Shown: piece by piece, positions 1-10,371 of the stretch
Layout: the number at the start of each line of letters is the position of its first letter
How positions within the stretch are numbered: position 1 is the first letter of the stretch
Assembly: GCA_015057525.1 (NCBI GenBank)
Contig: SVEE01000005.1
Span: 93,510 to 157,509, forward strand
Length of the DNA: 64,000 nucleotides
Source: Lachnospiraceae bacterium
GTDB taxonomy: Bacteria; Bacillota; Clostridia; Lachnospirales; Lachnospiraceae
Direction of reading: 5' to 3'
Translations under genes and position numbers: made by a program
The notes under the pieces: model-generated
Told to the model about the DNA's origin: nothing
Seen by the model: only the letters and a program-made list of their open reading frames with translations
Databases searched by the model: none

Positions 1-661
1 CATGCATAGCTTCATCATTGGATTTAATTGCCTCTTCTAACGCCTCCAACAATTCTGATGCATTATCAAATCGGTGTGCAATTTCTTCTGCAACCTGCAT
101 AATGGTAGCTGACACCTTCTCCTGCTGTGCTGCACTACCCATAATAACTTCAAGATTTTCTTGATTATATTTACGCAACAAATCAATAGCTTTTATAGAA
201 CCAACACAACACATAATAATGGTCATTGCCCCCGCAATAGTGAAATCTGCTTCAACAGTACCATTGGCCTTCATTCTCATAAAGTGAACTATAAAGCCTA
301 CAATAATCATAGTGTTTCCACCAATAATAATTCTCTTATTCAAATAAGCCATACATATAAACAGAATTATAAATCCAAAAATAAATATATAGGACTGTCT
401 ATTCATAAAAGTAAGAATCAAATACATAGCTCCACCCATAGCAGCTATGACTATCATTCCTATTTTTTCTCCCTTTTTTCGAACAAAGAATACTGTTGAA
501 ATTACCATAGCCACCATAATACTGATTATCTGTGCAATCAAATTGCTATGAAACTCATTAACAAATCCAGACAACATAAGAATTCCTATAACAAACACAC
601 AGGCAACCATAATCAGCGGATATGCCACCTTATTAGATCTTATGTACTGTTCACGCGTCAT
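1..661 (-). CDS. Methyl-accepting chemotaxis-like membrane protein, N-terminal part (truncated by window edge)
   Basis: Manual reverse-strand translation from ATG at 661: MTREQYIRSNKVAYPLIMVACVFVIGILML..., several hydrophobic helices, then ...QQEKVSATIMQVAEEIAHRFDNASELLEALEEAIKSNDEAMH, resembling a chemoreceptor signalling helix; open to the window edge. Confidence 0.65.
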   Translation of the reverse strand, partial: MTREQYIRSNKVAYPLIMVACVFVIGILMLSGFVNEFHSNLIAQIISIMVAMVISTVFFVRKKGEKIGMIVIAAMGGAMYLILTFMNRQSYIFIFGFIILFICMAYLNKRIIIGGNTMIIVGFIVHFMRMKANGTVEADFTIAGAMTIIMCCVGSIKAIDLLRKYNQENLEVIMGSAAQQEKVSATIMQVAEEIAHRFDNASELLEALEEAIKSNDEAMH

Positions 662-889
662 ATTACTAATCCCCCCGTAAAAAATATACTTATATTATAA
701 TTTATTATAATAATTTTTTCAATATTTGTATTGTATTTTGAAAATTTTCTCTCACTTCGTCTCAATCCTCCGACACAGTACTTTTATACTTTCAAGAGTT
801 GTATAATATGCCAAAACCAACACCTTGCTGTGCATACATCAAAACACATCTAACCTTGTACGACAGTGCATCTAAATATATCAAAAATC

Positions 890-929
890 AAAAAAGACGG
901 TGGATACAACTATCGAAACCGTCTTTTTT
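890..929 (-). terminator. Rho-independent terminator after prfA
   Basis: AAAAAGACGGT ... ACCGTCTTTTTT inverted repeat with T/A runs downstream of prfA. Confidence 0.6.
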
Positions 930-992
930 GACCGAAATAATTCAATTATCAAAAAACGTCTATCACGAGAAAATGGCGTAAATTCAAGGTTT

Positions 993-2069
993 TTAGCCCT
1001 GTTCCTGCATTCTGCTTAACTTAGCAGCCTGGTCAGCTGCGATACATGCATCAATTATTTCTTGTATATCTCCATCCATTATCTTATCAAGCTTATAAAG
1101 TGTAAGTCCGATTCTATGGTCTGTTACACGTCCCTGTGGGAAATTATATGTCCTTATCTTCTCTGAACGGTCTCCAGTTCCTACCTGACTCTTACGAAGC
1201 TCAGCCTCTGCATCATGTGCCTTCTGCTGCTCAATATCATAAAGCTTAGCACGAAGAAGTGCAAATGCTTTAGCCTTATTCTGAAGCTGTGACTTCTCAG
1301 TCTGGCTATATACAACAATACCTGTTGGATAGTGAGTAAGACGTACAGCTGAGTCAGTTGTGTTGACACACTGACCACCGTTACCTGACGCACGCATAAC
1401 GTCAATACGAATATCCTTGTCATCAATCTGAACATCAACTTCTTCTGCCTCTGGAAGAACTGCAACACTTATTGTTGAAGTATGAATACGTCCACCTGAT
1501 TCAGTCTCAGGGACACGCTGAACACGATGTACACCACTCTCATACTTAAGTACTGAATAAGCACCATTTCCTGTTACCATGAAAGAAACTGACTTCATAC
1601 CACCAATACCAATTTCTTCCACTTCCATAGTCTCTATCTTCCAACGTCTGCTTTCACAGTAATGTACATACATACGATAAATTTCAGCTGCAAACAGTGC
1701 TGACTCATCACCACCTGCACCTGCTCTAATTTCAACGATAACGTTCTTGTCATCATTAGGATCTTTAGGAAGAAGGAGTATCTTTAATGCATTTTCACAA
1801 GCCTCTACTTGAGCCTTAGCCTCATTTAACTCTTCTTTGGCAAGTTCGCGAAGTTCCTCATCACTTTCCTCATCAAGCATGGCGAGACTATCTTCAATAG
1901 TCTGCTTAGCTTCCTTGTATTCCTTATATTTTTCTACAATAGGAGCAAGCTCGCTCTGCTCCTTCATAAGACTTCTAAATCTCTCCTGATTAGTCACCAC
2001 AGATGGGTCTGAAAGCATGCTCTCAAGCTCTTCCAATCTTGCAACTAAATCCTCTAACTTATCAAACAT
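993..2069 (-). CDS. prfA: Peptide chain release factor 1
   Basis: 358 aa; RF domain [21 protein letters not shown] motif ([20 protein letters not shown]). Confidence 0.97.
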   Translation of the reverse strand: MFDKLEDLVARLEELESMLSDPSVVTNQERFRSLMKEQSELAPIVEKYKEYKEAKQTIEDSLAMLDEESDEELRELAKEELNEAKAQVEACENALKILLLPKDPNDDKNVIVEIRAGAGGDESALFAAEIYRMYVHYCESRRWKIETMEVEEIGIGGMKSVSFMVTGNGAYSVLKYESGVHRVQRVPETESGGRIHTSTISVAVLPEAEEVDVQIDDKDIRIDVMRASGNGGQCVNTTDSAVRLTHYPTGIVVYSQTEKSQLQNKAKAFALLRAKLYDIEQQKAHDAEAELRKSQVGTGDRSEKIRTYNFPQGRVTDHRIGLTLYKLDKIMDGDIQEIIDACIAADQAAKLSRMQEQG

Positions 2070-2130
2070 ATTATCCTCCTATAAATCCCTCTAGGTTACA
2101 TCTAACTTATTAATTGCTTACACAAATAAA

Positions 2131-2979
2131 TTATCTTCTTGCAACAACAACCCTGTCAAGACCTGCATAATCCTTCTTAACACTCACCTGGTAAAAACCA
2201 GCTTCATGAAGAATCTTTCTTATATCCTCATATTGATCATATCCAATCTCAAAAACAAGGTATCCCTCACTATCAAGGTATTTCTTAGACTTGTCAATTA
2301 TTTCCTTATAGAAATACAATCCATCATCCATGCCATCAAGAGCAAGTCTAGGTTCATACTCTCTCACATCCTCCATTATCTCCTCAATATCAGAGGTAGG
2401 AATATATGGTGGATTAGACATTATTAAATCAAATTTGCTATCTATATTCTCAAACAAGTCAGACTCTATAATATCACATTTGGCACCAAGATTAAACATA
2501 TTTTCTTCAGACAGCATTATTGCCTTTTTAGAAATGTCAACCAGTGTTACCTTGTCTTTATCAAATCCATCTTCTTTTCGCTTTAAATAATAGCTTATAC
2601 CAATGCATCCTGTTCCACAACACATATCTAAAGCTCTGCAGTCTATAAAATCTCTTGTTAACTCCAAAGATGTCTCCACAAGAATTTCAGTCTCAGGTCT
2701 CGGTATTAAAACCTCTTCCTCTACCTTAAAGGTATATCCCATAAAATCTTGAGAACCTACAATATACTGACAGGGATAATGAGATGTTCTAAGTAAAACA
2801 ACATCCTTGTACACTTCCTCGTCATCAACTGAAATTTCATCGTACATGTGCATTAATAGTCCCGTATAATCATACCCAAGAACATGCATGGCAAGCAACT
2901 TTGCATCGCTTGTATATTCCTGAATCCCAGCCTCCTGCAAGGTATCACTTCCGTATTTTATTAAATCTCTTAACTGCAT
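2131..2979 (-). CDS. prmC: Peptide chain release factor N5-glutamine methyltransferase
   Basis: 282 aa; NPPYIP motif, LIPRPETEILVE; adjacent to prfA. Confidence 0.95.
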   Translation of the reverse strand: MQLRDLIKYGSDTLQEAGIQEYTSDAKLLAMHVLGYDYTGLLMHMYDEISVDDEEVYKDVVLLRTSHYPCQYIVGSQDFMGYTFKVEEEVLIPRPETEILVETSLELTRDFIDCRALDMCCGTGCIGISYYLKRKEDGFDKDKVTLVDISKKAIMLSEENMFNLGAKCDIIESDLFENIDSKFDLIMSNPPYIPTSDIEEIMEDVREYEPRLALDGMDDGLYFYKEIIDKSKKYLDSEGYLVFEIGYDQYEDIRKILHEAGFYQVSVKKDYAGLDRVVVARR

Positions 2980-2990
2980 AAAATACGCAC

Positions 2991-3986
2991 CTACTTATCT
3001 TCTTTTTCTCTTTCCTGTCTCAGGTATTCCTGCCAGTCTAAAACTCCCTCAACTGCCTTTATCGCAACCTCAACCATATCAGGTGTAGGTTCAATGGTAG
3101 TGATTCTTTGAACCCATAATCCAGGTTTGCTCATAATATCTGCAAGCTTTGACTTACTTCTTCCTGCGAATCTTATAAATTCGTATGATATACCAGCAAT
3201 AACAGGAACAAGTAAAACTCTTAACAATAATCTCAACCACACAGTTTCCGTTCTTATGCACATGAAAACAAGTATGCTGACAAACATAACAATGAAAAGA
3301 AAGCTTGTTCCACATCTTTTATGAAATCTAGTGTGCTTCATTACATTTTCTACAGTTAAATCCTCTCCTGCCTCAAGACAATTGATTGTCTTATGTTCAG
3401 CACCATGATACATAAATGTTCTTTTTATATCTTCCATTCTTGAAATAAGATACACATACAAAATAAAAATTGTAAGTCTTATTATTCCTTCAATTAAACC
3501 AAGCAAAAAGTGATTTTTCACAAAATCATCAATTAATGTAACAAGAAAAGCTGGCAAAAGCATAAACAATCCAATGGCTAAAACAATAGAAAACATTACT
3601 GTACACGCCATTAGCAAATCGTCTGATGATTCTTTTTTTTCAGGAACTTCTATATCTGACTTGCCAGACTTTTTTTCTAGCTTTTCCCTTTTTTTTGCTT
3701 CTTTCTTTTCTCTTTTAATTCTCTCTTGCTCTGTTTCCTCTTCATCATAAAATTCCGCAGAATATGTGAGAGTCTTAACACCAATAACCATAGATTCAAT
3801 AAAATTAGTAACACCTCTCACTATAGGTATGTCTAATAGTCTATATTTTTTACATACTGAAGTATAGTTATTTATTTGTACTTCTATTTCTTTATCAGGC
3901 TTTCTTACGGCAATTGCGTATTTCTCATCACTTTTCATCATTACGCCTTCTATTACAGCCTGACCACCTATACTAACTCTACCCAA
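2991..3986 (-). CDS. DUF1385 domain-containing membrane protein
   Basis: 331 aa; GGQAVIEGVMMKS start, YHGAEHKTINCLEAGEDLTVENVMKHTRFHKRCGTSF signature; adjacent to prmC. Confidence 0.9.
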   Translation of the reverse strand: MGRVSIGGQAVIEGVMMKSDEKYAIAVRKPDKEIEVQINNYTSVCKKYRLLDIPIVRGVTNFIESMVIGVKTLTYSAEFYDEEETEQERIKREKKEAKKREKLEKKSGKSDIEVPEKKESSDDLLMACTVMFSIVLAIGLFMLLPAFLVTLIDDFVKNHFLLGLIEGIIRLTIFILYVYLISRMEDIKRTFMYHGAEHKTINCLEAGEDLTVENVMKHTRFHKRCGTSFLFIVMFVSILVFMCIRTETVWLRLLLRVLLVPVIAGISYEFIRFAGRSKSKLADIMSKPGLWVQRITTIEPTPDMVEVAIKAVEGVLDWQEYLRQEREKEDK

Positions 3987-4050
3987 AATCTATGTCCCTT
4001 TCTATAATAAGCATTTAAAATGCCATCAATATTCTTAATATCATTATGTA

Positions 4051-4081
4051 AAAAAAGCTTGCTACTAATCGTAACAAGCTA
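4051..4081 (-). terminator. Terminator after rpmE
   Basis: AGCTTGTTAC-GATTA-GTAGCAAGCT followed by T7 on the minus strand. Confidence 0.6.
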
Positions 4082-4103
4082 TTTTACATATATTCTCAGT
4101 TTA

Positions 4104-4310
4104 TTATGCCTGAGTTACACCGTACTTACGGTTGAACTTATCAATTCTACCACGTGCCTGAGCAGCCTTCTGCTGACCAGTGTAGAATGAATGGCACTTA
4201 GAACAAATTTCAACGTGGATACCGTCCTTAGTTGAACCAGTTACGAACTCATTACCGCAGTTACATACAACCTTTGCCTGATAATATTCTGGATGTATTC
4301 CTTCTCTCAT
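4104..4310 (-). CDS. rpmE: 50S ribosomal protein L31
   Basis: [48 protein letters not shown]; start taken at MREG inside the longer ORF 4104..4361. Confidence 0.95.
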   Translation of the reverse strand: MREGIHPEYYQAKVVCNCGNEFVTGSTKDGIHVEICSKCHSFYTGQQKAAQARGRIDKFNRKYGVTQA

Positions 4311-4430
4311 TTTTTTCACCTCTTCAATATATTTCCATGGATTTTGCCATGAATTGTTCAATTACAACGATTGACATTTTATCACAGCATACAAGGAATT
4401 TCAAGTACTTTTATTGAATTTATTGTGTTT

Positions 4431-5870
4431 TTATTTTCTTAATAAAGATTTCTTTACATATTCAATAAACTCTTCATTGTTTTTTGTTCTAACAAAAAGC
4501 TTCAATACTTCTTCTATAGTCTCCTCAGCCTTTGTACCTGACATAGCTTTATGTATGCCATTTACGCATTCTAGCTCATCTGGAGAAAGAAGTAAATCAT
4601 CTCTTCGTGTTCCTGATTTAGATATATCAATAGCAGGGAATATTCTCTTCTCAGAAAGCTTTCTGTCTAATACAAGTTCCATATTACCAGTTCCCTTGAA
4701 CTCCTCAAATACTACATCATCCATTCTGCTTCCTGTCTCTACTAACGCTGTAGCAAGAATTGTAAGGCTTCCACCCTCTCTCATGTTTCTTGCCGCACCA
4801 AAGAATTTCTTAGGCATATGAAGAGCTGCAGGATCAAGACCACCTGAAAGGGTTCTTCCACTAGGTGGAACTGTCAAGTTATAGGCTCTCGCAAGTCTTG
4901 TTATACTATCAAGAAGAATAACAACATCCTTCTTATGCTCAACAAGTCTCTTAGCTCTTTCTATAACCATTTCGGATACTCTCTTGTGATGCTCAGGAAG
5001 CTCATCAAATGTAGAATATATAACCTCTACATTTGGTCCTTCAATTGATTCTCTTATATCAGTTACTTCCTCAGGACGCTCATCTATAAGTAAAACTATC
5101 ATATGCATGTCCTTATTGTGAACACTTATGCTCTTTGCAATTGCCTTAAGTAAAGTTGTCTTACCTGCCTTAGGAGGAGAAACAATCATACCTCTTTGGC
5201 CTTTACCAATTGGTGAAAGTAAATCCACTATACGAATTGCCACAGGTGCACCAGGATTATCCAAATGTATTCTCTCATTAGGAAAGATTGGTGTTAAATC
5301 CTCAAAAGGTACTCTTTTTGCTGCCTCTGATGGCTTAATACCATTGACAAGACGTATATAAAGCAATGCACTAAACTTCTCTCCCTGAGTTTTTGTACGT
5401 ATTGGTCCACAGATTATATCACCCTTCTTAAGACCGAATCTTCTTATTTGCATAGGTGAAATATAGATATCTCTATCACCTGGAAGATAATTAGCACTTC
5501 TTATGAATCCATATCCCTCAGATAATACTTCAAGAATACCATTAGCCTCATTTCCACTGTCTAAATCCGCATTATATTCTTGTCCATCATATATCTTAAT
5601 GTTACCCTCTATCTTTTGAGCATCCTCTGCTTTCTCAGTCTCTCTTGGTTCATTTTCATTTTTACCAGTTTCTGTCTGTGGCTTTGTTGGAGCATCTGCT
5701 TTCATTTCCTTCTTTTCTTTTAATGCAGATTCACTATTCTTTGATGTCATTTTAGCCACATTTTCAAGTAACTGAGCTAATTCATTTTTCTTTAACGTAG
5801 AAATGTTTCTAATTCCTTTTTCCTTAGCATATTCTCTTAATTCTGCTAAAGACGCTTTTTTAAAATCCAT
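4431..5870 (-). CDS. rho: Transcription termination factor Rho
   Basis: 479 aa; [86 protein letters not shown]. Confidence 0.97.
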   Translation of the reverse strand: MDFKKASLAELREYAKEKGIRNISTLKKNELAQLLENVAKMTSKNSESALKEKKEMKADAPTKPQTETGKNENEPRETEKAEDAQKIEGNIKIYDGQEYNADLDSGNEANGILEVLSEGYGFIRSANYLPGDRDIYISPMQIRRFGLKKGDIICGPIRTKTQGEKFSALLYIRLVNGIKPSEAAKRVPFEDLTPIFPNERIHLDNPGAPVAIRIVDLLSPIGKGQRGMIVSPPKAGKTTLLKAIAKSISVHNKDMHMIVLLIDERPEEVTDIRESIEGPNVEVIYSTFDELPEHHKRVSEMVIERAKRLVEHKKDVVILLDSITRLARAYNLTVPPSGRTLSGGLDPAALHMPKKFFGAARNMREGGSLTILATALVETGSRMDDVVFEEFKGTGNMELVLDRKLSEKRIFPAIDISKSGTRRDDLLLSPDELECVNGIHKAMSGTKAEETIEEVLKLFVRTKNNEEFIEYVKKSLLRK

Positions 5871-6057
5871 AATATCTCCTTTTTAATGTAAATGGGTATC
5901 CTATATGATTAAAGAAATCCATAGATTAGTCAACTATTTTAGAATGAATTAATATTAGCACATATAACAAAAAAGGTAAACCAAAAATTACAAATTCCTT
6001 GATTTTTAACATACATTAGCGTATATTTTTACATATATCACAATCGGAGGAATTCTC

Positions 6058-6576
6058 ATGGAAGGTTTACTGCTATATAAGCTTATCATACTTTTTATGC
6101 TTGATAGAACAGATTATACTATGACAAACTCATTAATATCTGATTTTGTTGTGGGAAAAGGGTACACAAGTCTTTTTAACTTACACGAAGCATTGAGCGA
6201 ACTCATAACAAATGAATTTATTTCTACAGACACAGTAAGAGACACCATACACTATAAGATTACTAATTCTGGTGAGGAAGCTCTTTCATACTTTGAAAAT
6301 CGTCTTCCTTATACAATAAAACAGGATATACTAGAATATCTTAAGGCAGAACGTATCAATGTTAAGAACGAATCAGAAATATATGCAGATTATTTCTACA
6401 ATGATTCCAATTGGTACACTGTTCAATGTATCATAAAGGATCGTAAAGAAACCCTTATGGATTTGAAATTTGATGTACCAACAAAGTCACAGGCAGAAAC
6501 AATCTGCAATAACTGGAGAGGAAAAAGCTCTGGTATATATGAATATCTAGTTAATCAGCTATGGTTGACTGAATAA
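6058..6576 (+). CDS. DUF4364 family protein
   Basis: 172 aa; MEGLLLYKLIILFMLDRTDYTMTNSLISDF... resembles the DUF4364 family; RBS GGAGG upstream. Confidence 0.75.
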   Translation: MEGLLLYKLIILFMLDRTDYTMTNSLISDFVVGKGYTSLFNLHEALSELITNEFISTDTVRDTIHYKITNSGEEALSYFENRLPYTIKQDILEYLKAERINVKNESEIYADYFYNDSNWYTVQCIIKDRKETLMDLKFDVPTKSQAETICNNWRGKSSGIYEYLVNQLWLTE

Positions 6577-7144
6577 GATCCCATATCTCCTCTTTTCCCT
6601 GTTTAGATACAGCGGAAAAGGGGATTATTTTTGTTTCTTTGGTAACCCCAAGTTTTTCTCTGATTATCTTTATATTTTTATCTTTTTGACTTCTTTTTAT
6701 CTTATCTAGCTTTGTTGCAATTATAACTGGTGTATAACCATTAGCAACAATCCAGTCATACATTGTAACATCATTTTCACCTGGTGCATGACGAATATCA
6801 ATAAGCAAAAATACTGTTTTTAATTGATTGGAGGTATGAAGATATTTTTCAATCATCTTCCCCCACTTATTTCTGATTTCCTGAGAAACCTTGGCATATC
6901 CATACCCTGGAAGGTCCACAAAATATAAAGCATTATTAATATTATAAAAATTAATTGTCTGAGTTTTTCCAGGGGATGAAGATGTTCTCGCTAATGCTTT
7001 TCTGTTTAACAAACCATTGATAAGGGATGATTTACCTACATTTGATTTGCCCGCAAAAGCTATTTCTGGCAATTCATTCTCTGGTAATTTACTTGTAATT
7101 CCACATACAGTTTCTAATTCTGCGCTTTTAACTACCATATCCAT
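6551..7144 (-). CDS. engB: Ribosome biogenesis GTP-binding protein EngB/YsxC
   Basis: 197 aa; AGKSNVGKSSLINGLLNRKALARTSSSPGKTQTINFY, DLPGYGYAKV. Confidence 0.95.
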   Translation of the reverse strand: MDMVVKSAELETVCGITSKLPENELPEIAFAGKSNVGKSSLINGLLNRKALARTSSSPGKTQTINFYNINNALYFVDLPGYGYAKVSQEIRNKWGKMIEKYLHTSNQLKTVFLLIDIRHAPGENDVTMYDWIVANGYTPVIIATKLDKIKRSQKDKNIKIIREKLGVTKETKIIPFSAVSKQGKEEIWDLIQSTIAD

Positions 7145-7177
7145 TTTCCTTTCGCATACTTAACTATACTCATAAAT

Positions 7178-7226
7178 AATGCCATATTAACACTAAGCTT
7201 TATAACACCGATGTTAATATGGCATT
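7178..7226. other. Long intergenic hairpin between clpX and engB
   Basis: AATGCCATATTAACA ... TGTTAATATGGCATT, 15-bp perfect stem; no clear T-tract. Confidence 0.5.
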
Positions 7227-7241
7227 TAAATCATAATATAT

Positions 7242-8534
7242 TTACGCTATGCTGTCCTCGTTATGTCTTACATGCTTCCTAAAGTTGTTCTTCTTTTGTA
7301 TTGGTGTGTCAGAATATGTGAGTATTGGCTCTGCACCCTCAGTCACAACAGCTTCTGTAATAACACAGCTTTCAATGTAATCATCTGAAGGAATTTCATA
7401 CATTAAATCCATAACAACATTTTCCATAATAGATCTAAGTCCTCTGGCACCTGTTTTTCTCTCGTTAGCTTCCTTAGCTATAGCTCTCAATGCACCCTCT
7501 TCAAACTCAAGATCTACACCATCAAGTTCAAATAATTTTTTATACTGCTTACAAATAGCACTCTTTGGTTCAGATAGAATCTTAACAAGTGCCTCTTCGT
7601 CAAGCAAATCAAGGGTTACTGCTACAGGTACACGTCCTATAAACTCAGGAATTAAACCATATTTAACAAAATCCTGAGGAAGAACCTGTCTCAACACTTC
7701 TCCAATATTATCGTTTGACTTTGTGATTACGTCTGCATTAAATCCTATAGATTTTTTACCGATTCTGTTCTCGATAATCTTCTCCATACCTTCAAATGCA
7801 CCACCACAAATAAATAATATATTAGTAGTATCGATTTGAATAAATTCCTGCTGTGGATGCTTTCTTCCACCCTGTGGTGGAACTGAAGCCACTGTTCCCT
7901 CAATTATCTTAAGTAATGCCTGCTGAACACCTTCGCCAGAAACATCTCTTGTTATAGAAACATTTTCTGACTTCTTTGTAATCTTATCTATTTCGTCGAT
8001 GTAAATAATACCACGCTGAGCTCTATCAACATCATAGTCAGCAGCTTGAATAAGTTTTAACAGTATATTTTCAACATCTTCACCAACATATCCAGCCTCT
8101 GTAAGTGTAGTAGCATCTGCAATTGCAAATGGAACATTAAGAAGTTTTGCAAGGGTCTGTGCAAGATACGTTTTACCTGAACCTGTTGGTCCAATCATTA
8201 TAATATTACTCTTCTGTAACTCAACATCAAAATCCTTCTCAGCGAGAATTCTCTTATAATGATTATATACAGCAACGGATAAAACCTTTTTTGCAGCCTC
8301 TTGTCCTACTACATAATCATCCAAGAACTCTTTTATTTCCTTTGGTTTAAGTAAATTGATGTCTGTATCAAGAAAATCATCATCAAACTCGTCCTGAATA
8401 ATCTCTGCACATATATCGATACACTCATCACATATATATACATTTGGACCAGCAATAAGCTTTCTTACCTGTTCTTGACTCTTGTTACAGAATGAACATC
8501 TAAGTTTTTTTCTATCGTCAATACGATTAGCCAT
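7242..8534 (-). CDS. clpX: ATP-dependent Clp protease ATP-binding subunit ClpX
   Basis: 430 aa; N-terminal CSFC..CDEC zinc finger, [40 protein letters not shown]. Confidence 0.97.
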   Translation of the reverse strand: MANRIDDRKKLRCSFCNKSQEQVRKLIAGPNVYICDECIDICAEIIQDEFDDDFLDTDINLLKPKEIKEFLDDYVVGQEAAKKVLSVAVYNHYKRILAEKDFDVELQKSNIIMIGPTGSGKTYLAQTLAKLLNVPFAIADATTLTEAGYVGEDVENILLKLIQAADYDVDRAQRGIIYIDEIDKITKKSENVSITRDVSGEGVQQALLKIIEGTVASVPPQGGRKHPQQEFIQIDTTNILFICGGAFEGMEKIIENRIGKKSIGFNADVITKSNDNIGEVLRQVLPQDFVKYGLIPEFIGRVPVAVTLDLLDEEALVKILSEPKSAICKQYKKLFELDGVDLEFEEGALRAIAKEANERKTGARGLRSIMENVVMDLMYEIPSDDYIESCVITEAVVTEGAEPILTYSDTPIQKKNNFRKHVRHNEDSIA

Positions 8535-8579
8535 GTAGCCACCTCTTTAAATATATTTACCGGCGGGACAAAACACTAA

Positions 8580-9866
8580 TTATACTTCCTTACAATTCTC
8601 AACAAGGAAATCAAGTGCCTTTCTAGCAGCGATGTCTCTCTTAAGAGAATCCATCTCTCTGTCGCCGATTAATTCCTTTAACTTATCTGGCTCCATCTGA
8701 TATGAAGAAGCCATATCCTGAATTTCTTCCTCAACCTCTGCATCAGTAGCAGTAATGCCCTCAGCTTCTACAACTGCATCAAGTACAAGACCTGTCTTAA
8801 TTCTAGCAATAGCATCTGGCTTAACTCTCTCAAGCATATCTTCCTTAGACGAATTAGTAATCTTCAAGTACTGATCCATATTAAGACCCTGATACATCAT
8901 ATTCTGAGCGAACTCATCAAAAATCTTCTCCTGGTTATACTTAATCATAGCCTCCGGAATTTCAACCTCTGCTGACTCTGCAATCTTCTCAACAATCTTA
9001 GACTGCTTCTGACGAGTTACGTCCTTTTCCTTCTTAACTTCAAGAACCTTCTTAACATCTTCTTTATATTCAGCAAAAGTATCGAATGATGAAACTTCCT
9101 CAGCAAACTCATCATCTAACTCTGGTAATTCAATTGCATTGATAGCAAGAAGCTCTACCTTAAATACTGCAGGCTTGCCAGCTAACTCTGCTGCGTGATA
9201 GTCCTCTGGGAAAGTAACATTAACATCAAACTTATCTCCAATGTTCTTTCCAACAATCTGATCTTCGAATGTATCGATGAATGAATGTGAACCAAGAGTA
9301 AGCTTATAGTTCTCACCCTTACCACCATCAAATGCCACATCATCAATATATCCGTCAAAGTTAATCATAACTTCATCATCAAGCTGAGCAGCTCTATCAT
9401 CTACAGAAATTGATCTTGAGTTTTCCTTCTGTGTCTTAAGGATTTCAGCCATAACCTCATCCTCAGTAACCTCAGCGTCAATCTTCTCGATTTCTACACC
9501 CTTATAATTACCAATCTTAATCTCTGGCTTAATTGCAACAACAGCAGTGAAAATAAATGGTTTACCCTTCTCAATCTGCTCTACATCTATCTCTGGATTA
9601 GAAGTGATTTCTTCCTCACAAGCCTCAATCTCCATAGGATAATACTTATTAATAAGATTGTTGGCAGCATCTTCATAAAATACTGCAGGACCATACATCT
9701 TCTCTATATATGCCTGTGGAACCTTTCCCTTTCTAAATCCTGGAACAGCAAACTTACTCTTCTGCTTGTTATATACAGCAGTAATTTCTTTTGTGAACTC
9801 CTCTGCTGGTACTTCAATTGTAAGTTTCGCCATATTACCTTCTAATTTTTCAACTGATAAACTCAT
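8580..9866 (-). CDS. tig: Trigger factor
   Basis: 428 aa; VPGFRKGKVPQAYIEKMYG, FKBP-like segment, adjacent to clpX. Confidence 0.96.
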   Translation of the reverse strand: MSLSVEKLEGNMAKLTIEVPAEEFTKEITAVYNKQKSKFAVPGFRKGKVPQAYIEKMYGPAVFYEDAANNLINKYYPMEIEACEEEITSNPEIDVEQIEKGKPFIFTAVVAIKPEIKIGNYKGVEIEKIDAEVTEDEVMAEILKTQKENSRSISVDDRAAQLDDEVMINFDGYIDDVAFDGGKGENYKLTLGSHSFIDTFEDQIVGKNIGDKFDVNVTFPEDYHAAELAGKPAVFKVELLAINAIELPELDDEFAEEVSSFDTFAEYKEDVKKVLEVKKEKDVTRQKQSKIVEKIAESAEVEIPEAMIKYNQEKIFDEFAQNMMYQGLNMDQYLKITNSSKEDMLERVKPDAIARIKTGLVLDAVVEAEGITATDAEVEEEIQDMASSYQMEPDKLKELIGDREMDSLKRDIAARKALDFLVENCKEV

Positions 9867-9975
9867 TATGTTTTCCTCCTTGTATTTGTACCAATTGTAA
9901 TTAGTCTATTAATATCTATAAGCACTATTCGTTAGATTATATCATAAGAAAATATTTTAGTCTATAATTTTAGCA

Positions 9976-10043
9976 AAAAAATAGGCTTGTTTATATATTA
10001 TGCAATAATTATTAACATTATCACTTATATATAAACAAGCCCT
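9976..10043 (-). terminator. Terminator downstream of the SASP gene
   Basis: GGGCTTGTTTATATAT ... ATATATAAACAAGCC then TATTTTTTT on the minus strand. Confidence 0.65.
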
Positions 10044-10074
10044 TAATTTTTATTAAATTATGATGTTAGTCAGA

Positions 10075-10278
10075 TTACTTACCAGACATCTGCTCTTCCT
10101 GTCTCTTAATCATCTGTCTAACCATCTCGCCACCAACTGAACCAGTCTCACGAGAAGTTAAATCTCCATTGTAACCCTGCTTAAGGTTAACACCAAGCTC
10201 GTTAGCAACTTCCATTTTGAATCTGTTCATAGCTTCCTTTGCTTCAGGAACGCTAGTCTTGTTGTTTGAATTTGACAT
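10075..10278 (-). CDS. Alpha/beta-type small acid-soluble spore protein
   Basis: 67 aa; EAMNRFKMEVANELGVNLKQGYNGDLTSRETGSVGGEMVRQMIKRQEE. Confidence 0.93.
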   Translation of the reverse strand: MSNSNNKTSVPEAKEAMNRFKMEVANELGVNLKQGYNGDLTSRETGSVGGEMVRQMIKRQEEQMSGK

Positions 10279-10371
10279 ATTAGTACACCTCCAATAATAA
10301 TTAAGACACTTTATGTCTTAAGCTTATTATTAATCAAAGCTTAAAAAATATTACTGGAAAAAAATGTTTTA

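Noticed and set aside
161-499. 112-aa plus-strand ORF
   Set aside because: Antisense to the chemoreceptor-like gene; low-complexity Asn/Ser/His composition typical of spurious AT-rich ORFs.
799-981. 60-aa plus-strand ORF near prfA
   Set aside because: Overlaps the prfA terminator hairpin, no RBS or recognisable similarity.
1350-1400. GGQC instead of GGQH/GGQS in RF1
   Set aside because: The catalytic GGQ is intact and the next residue varies within the family as far as I recall; not evidence of altered function.
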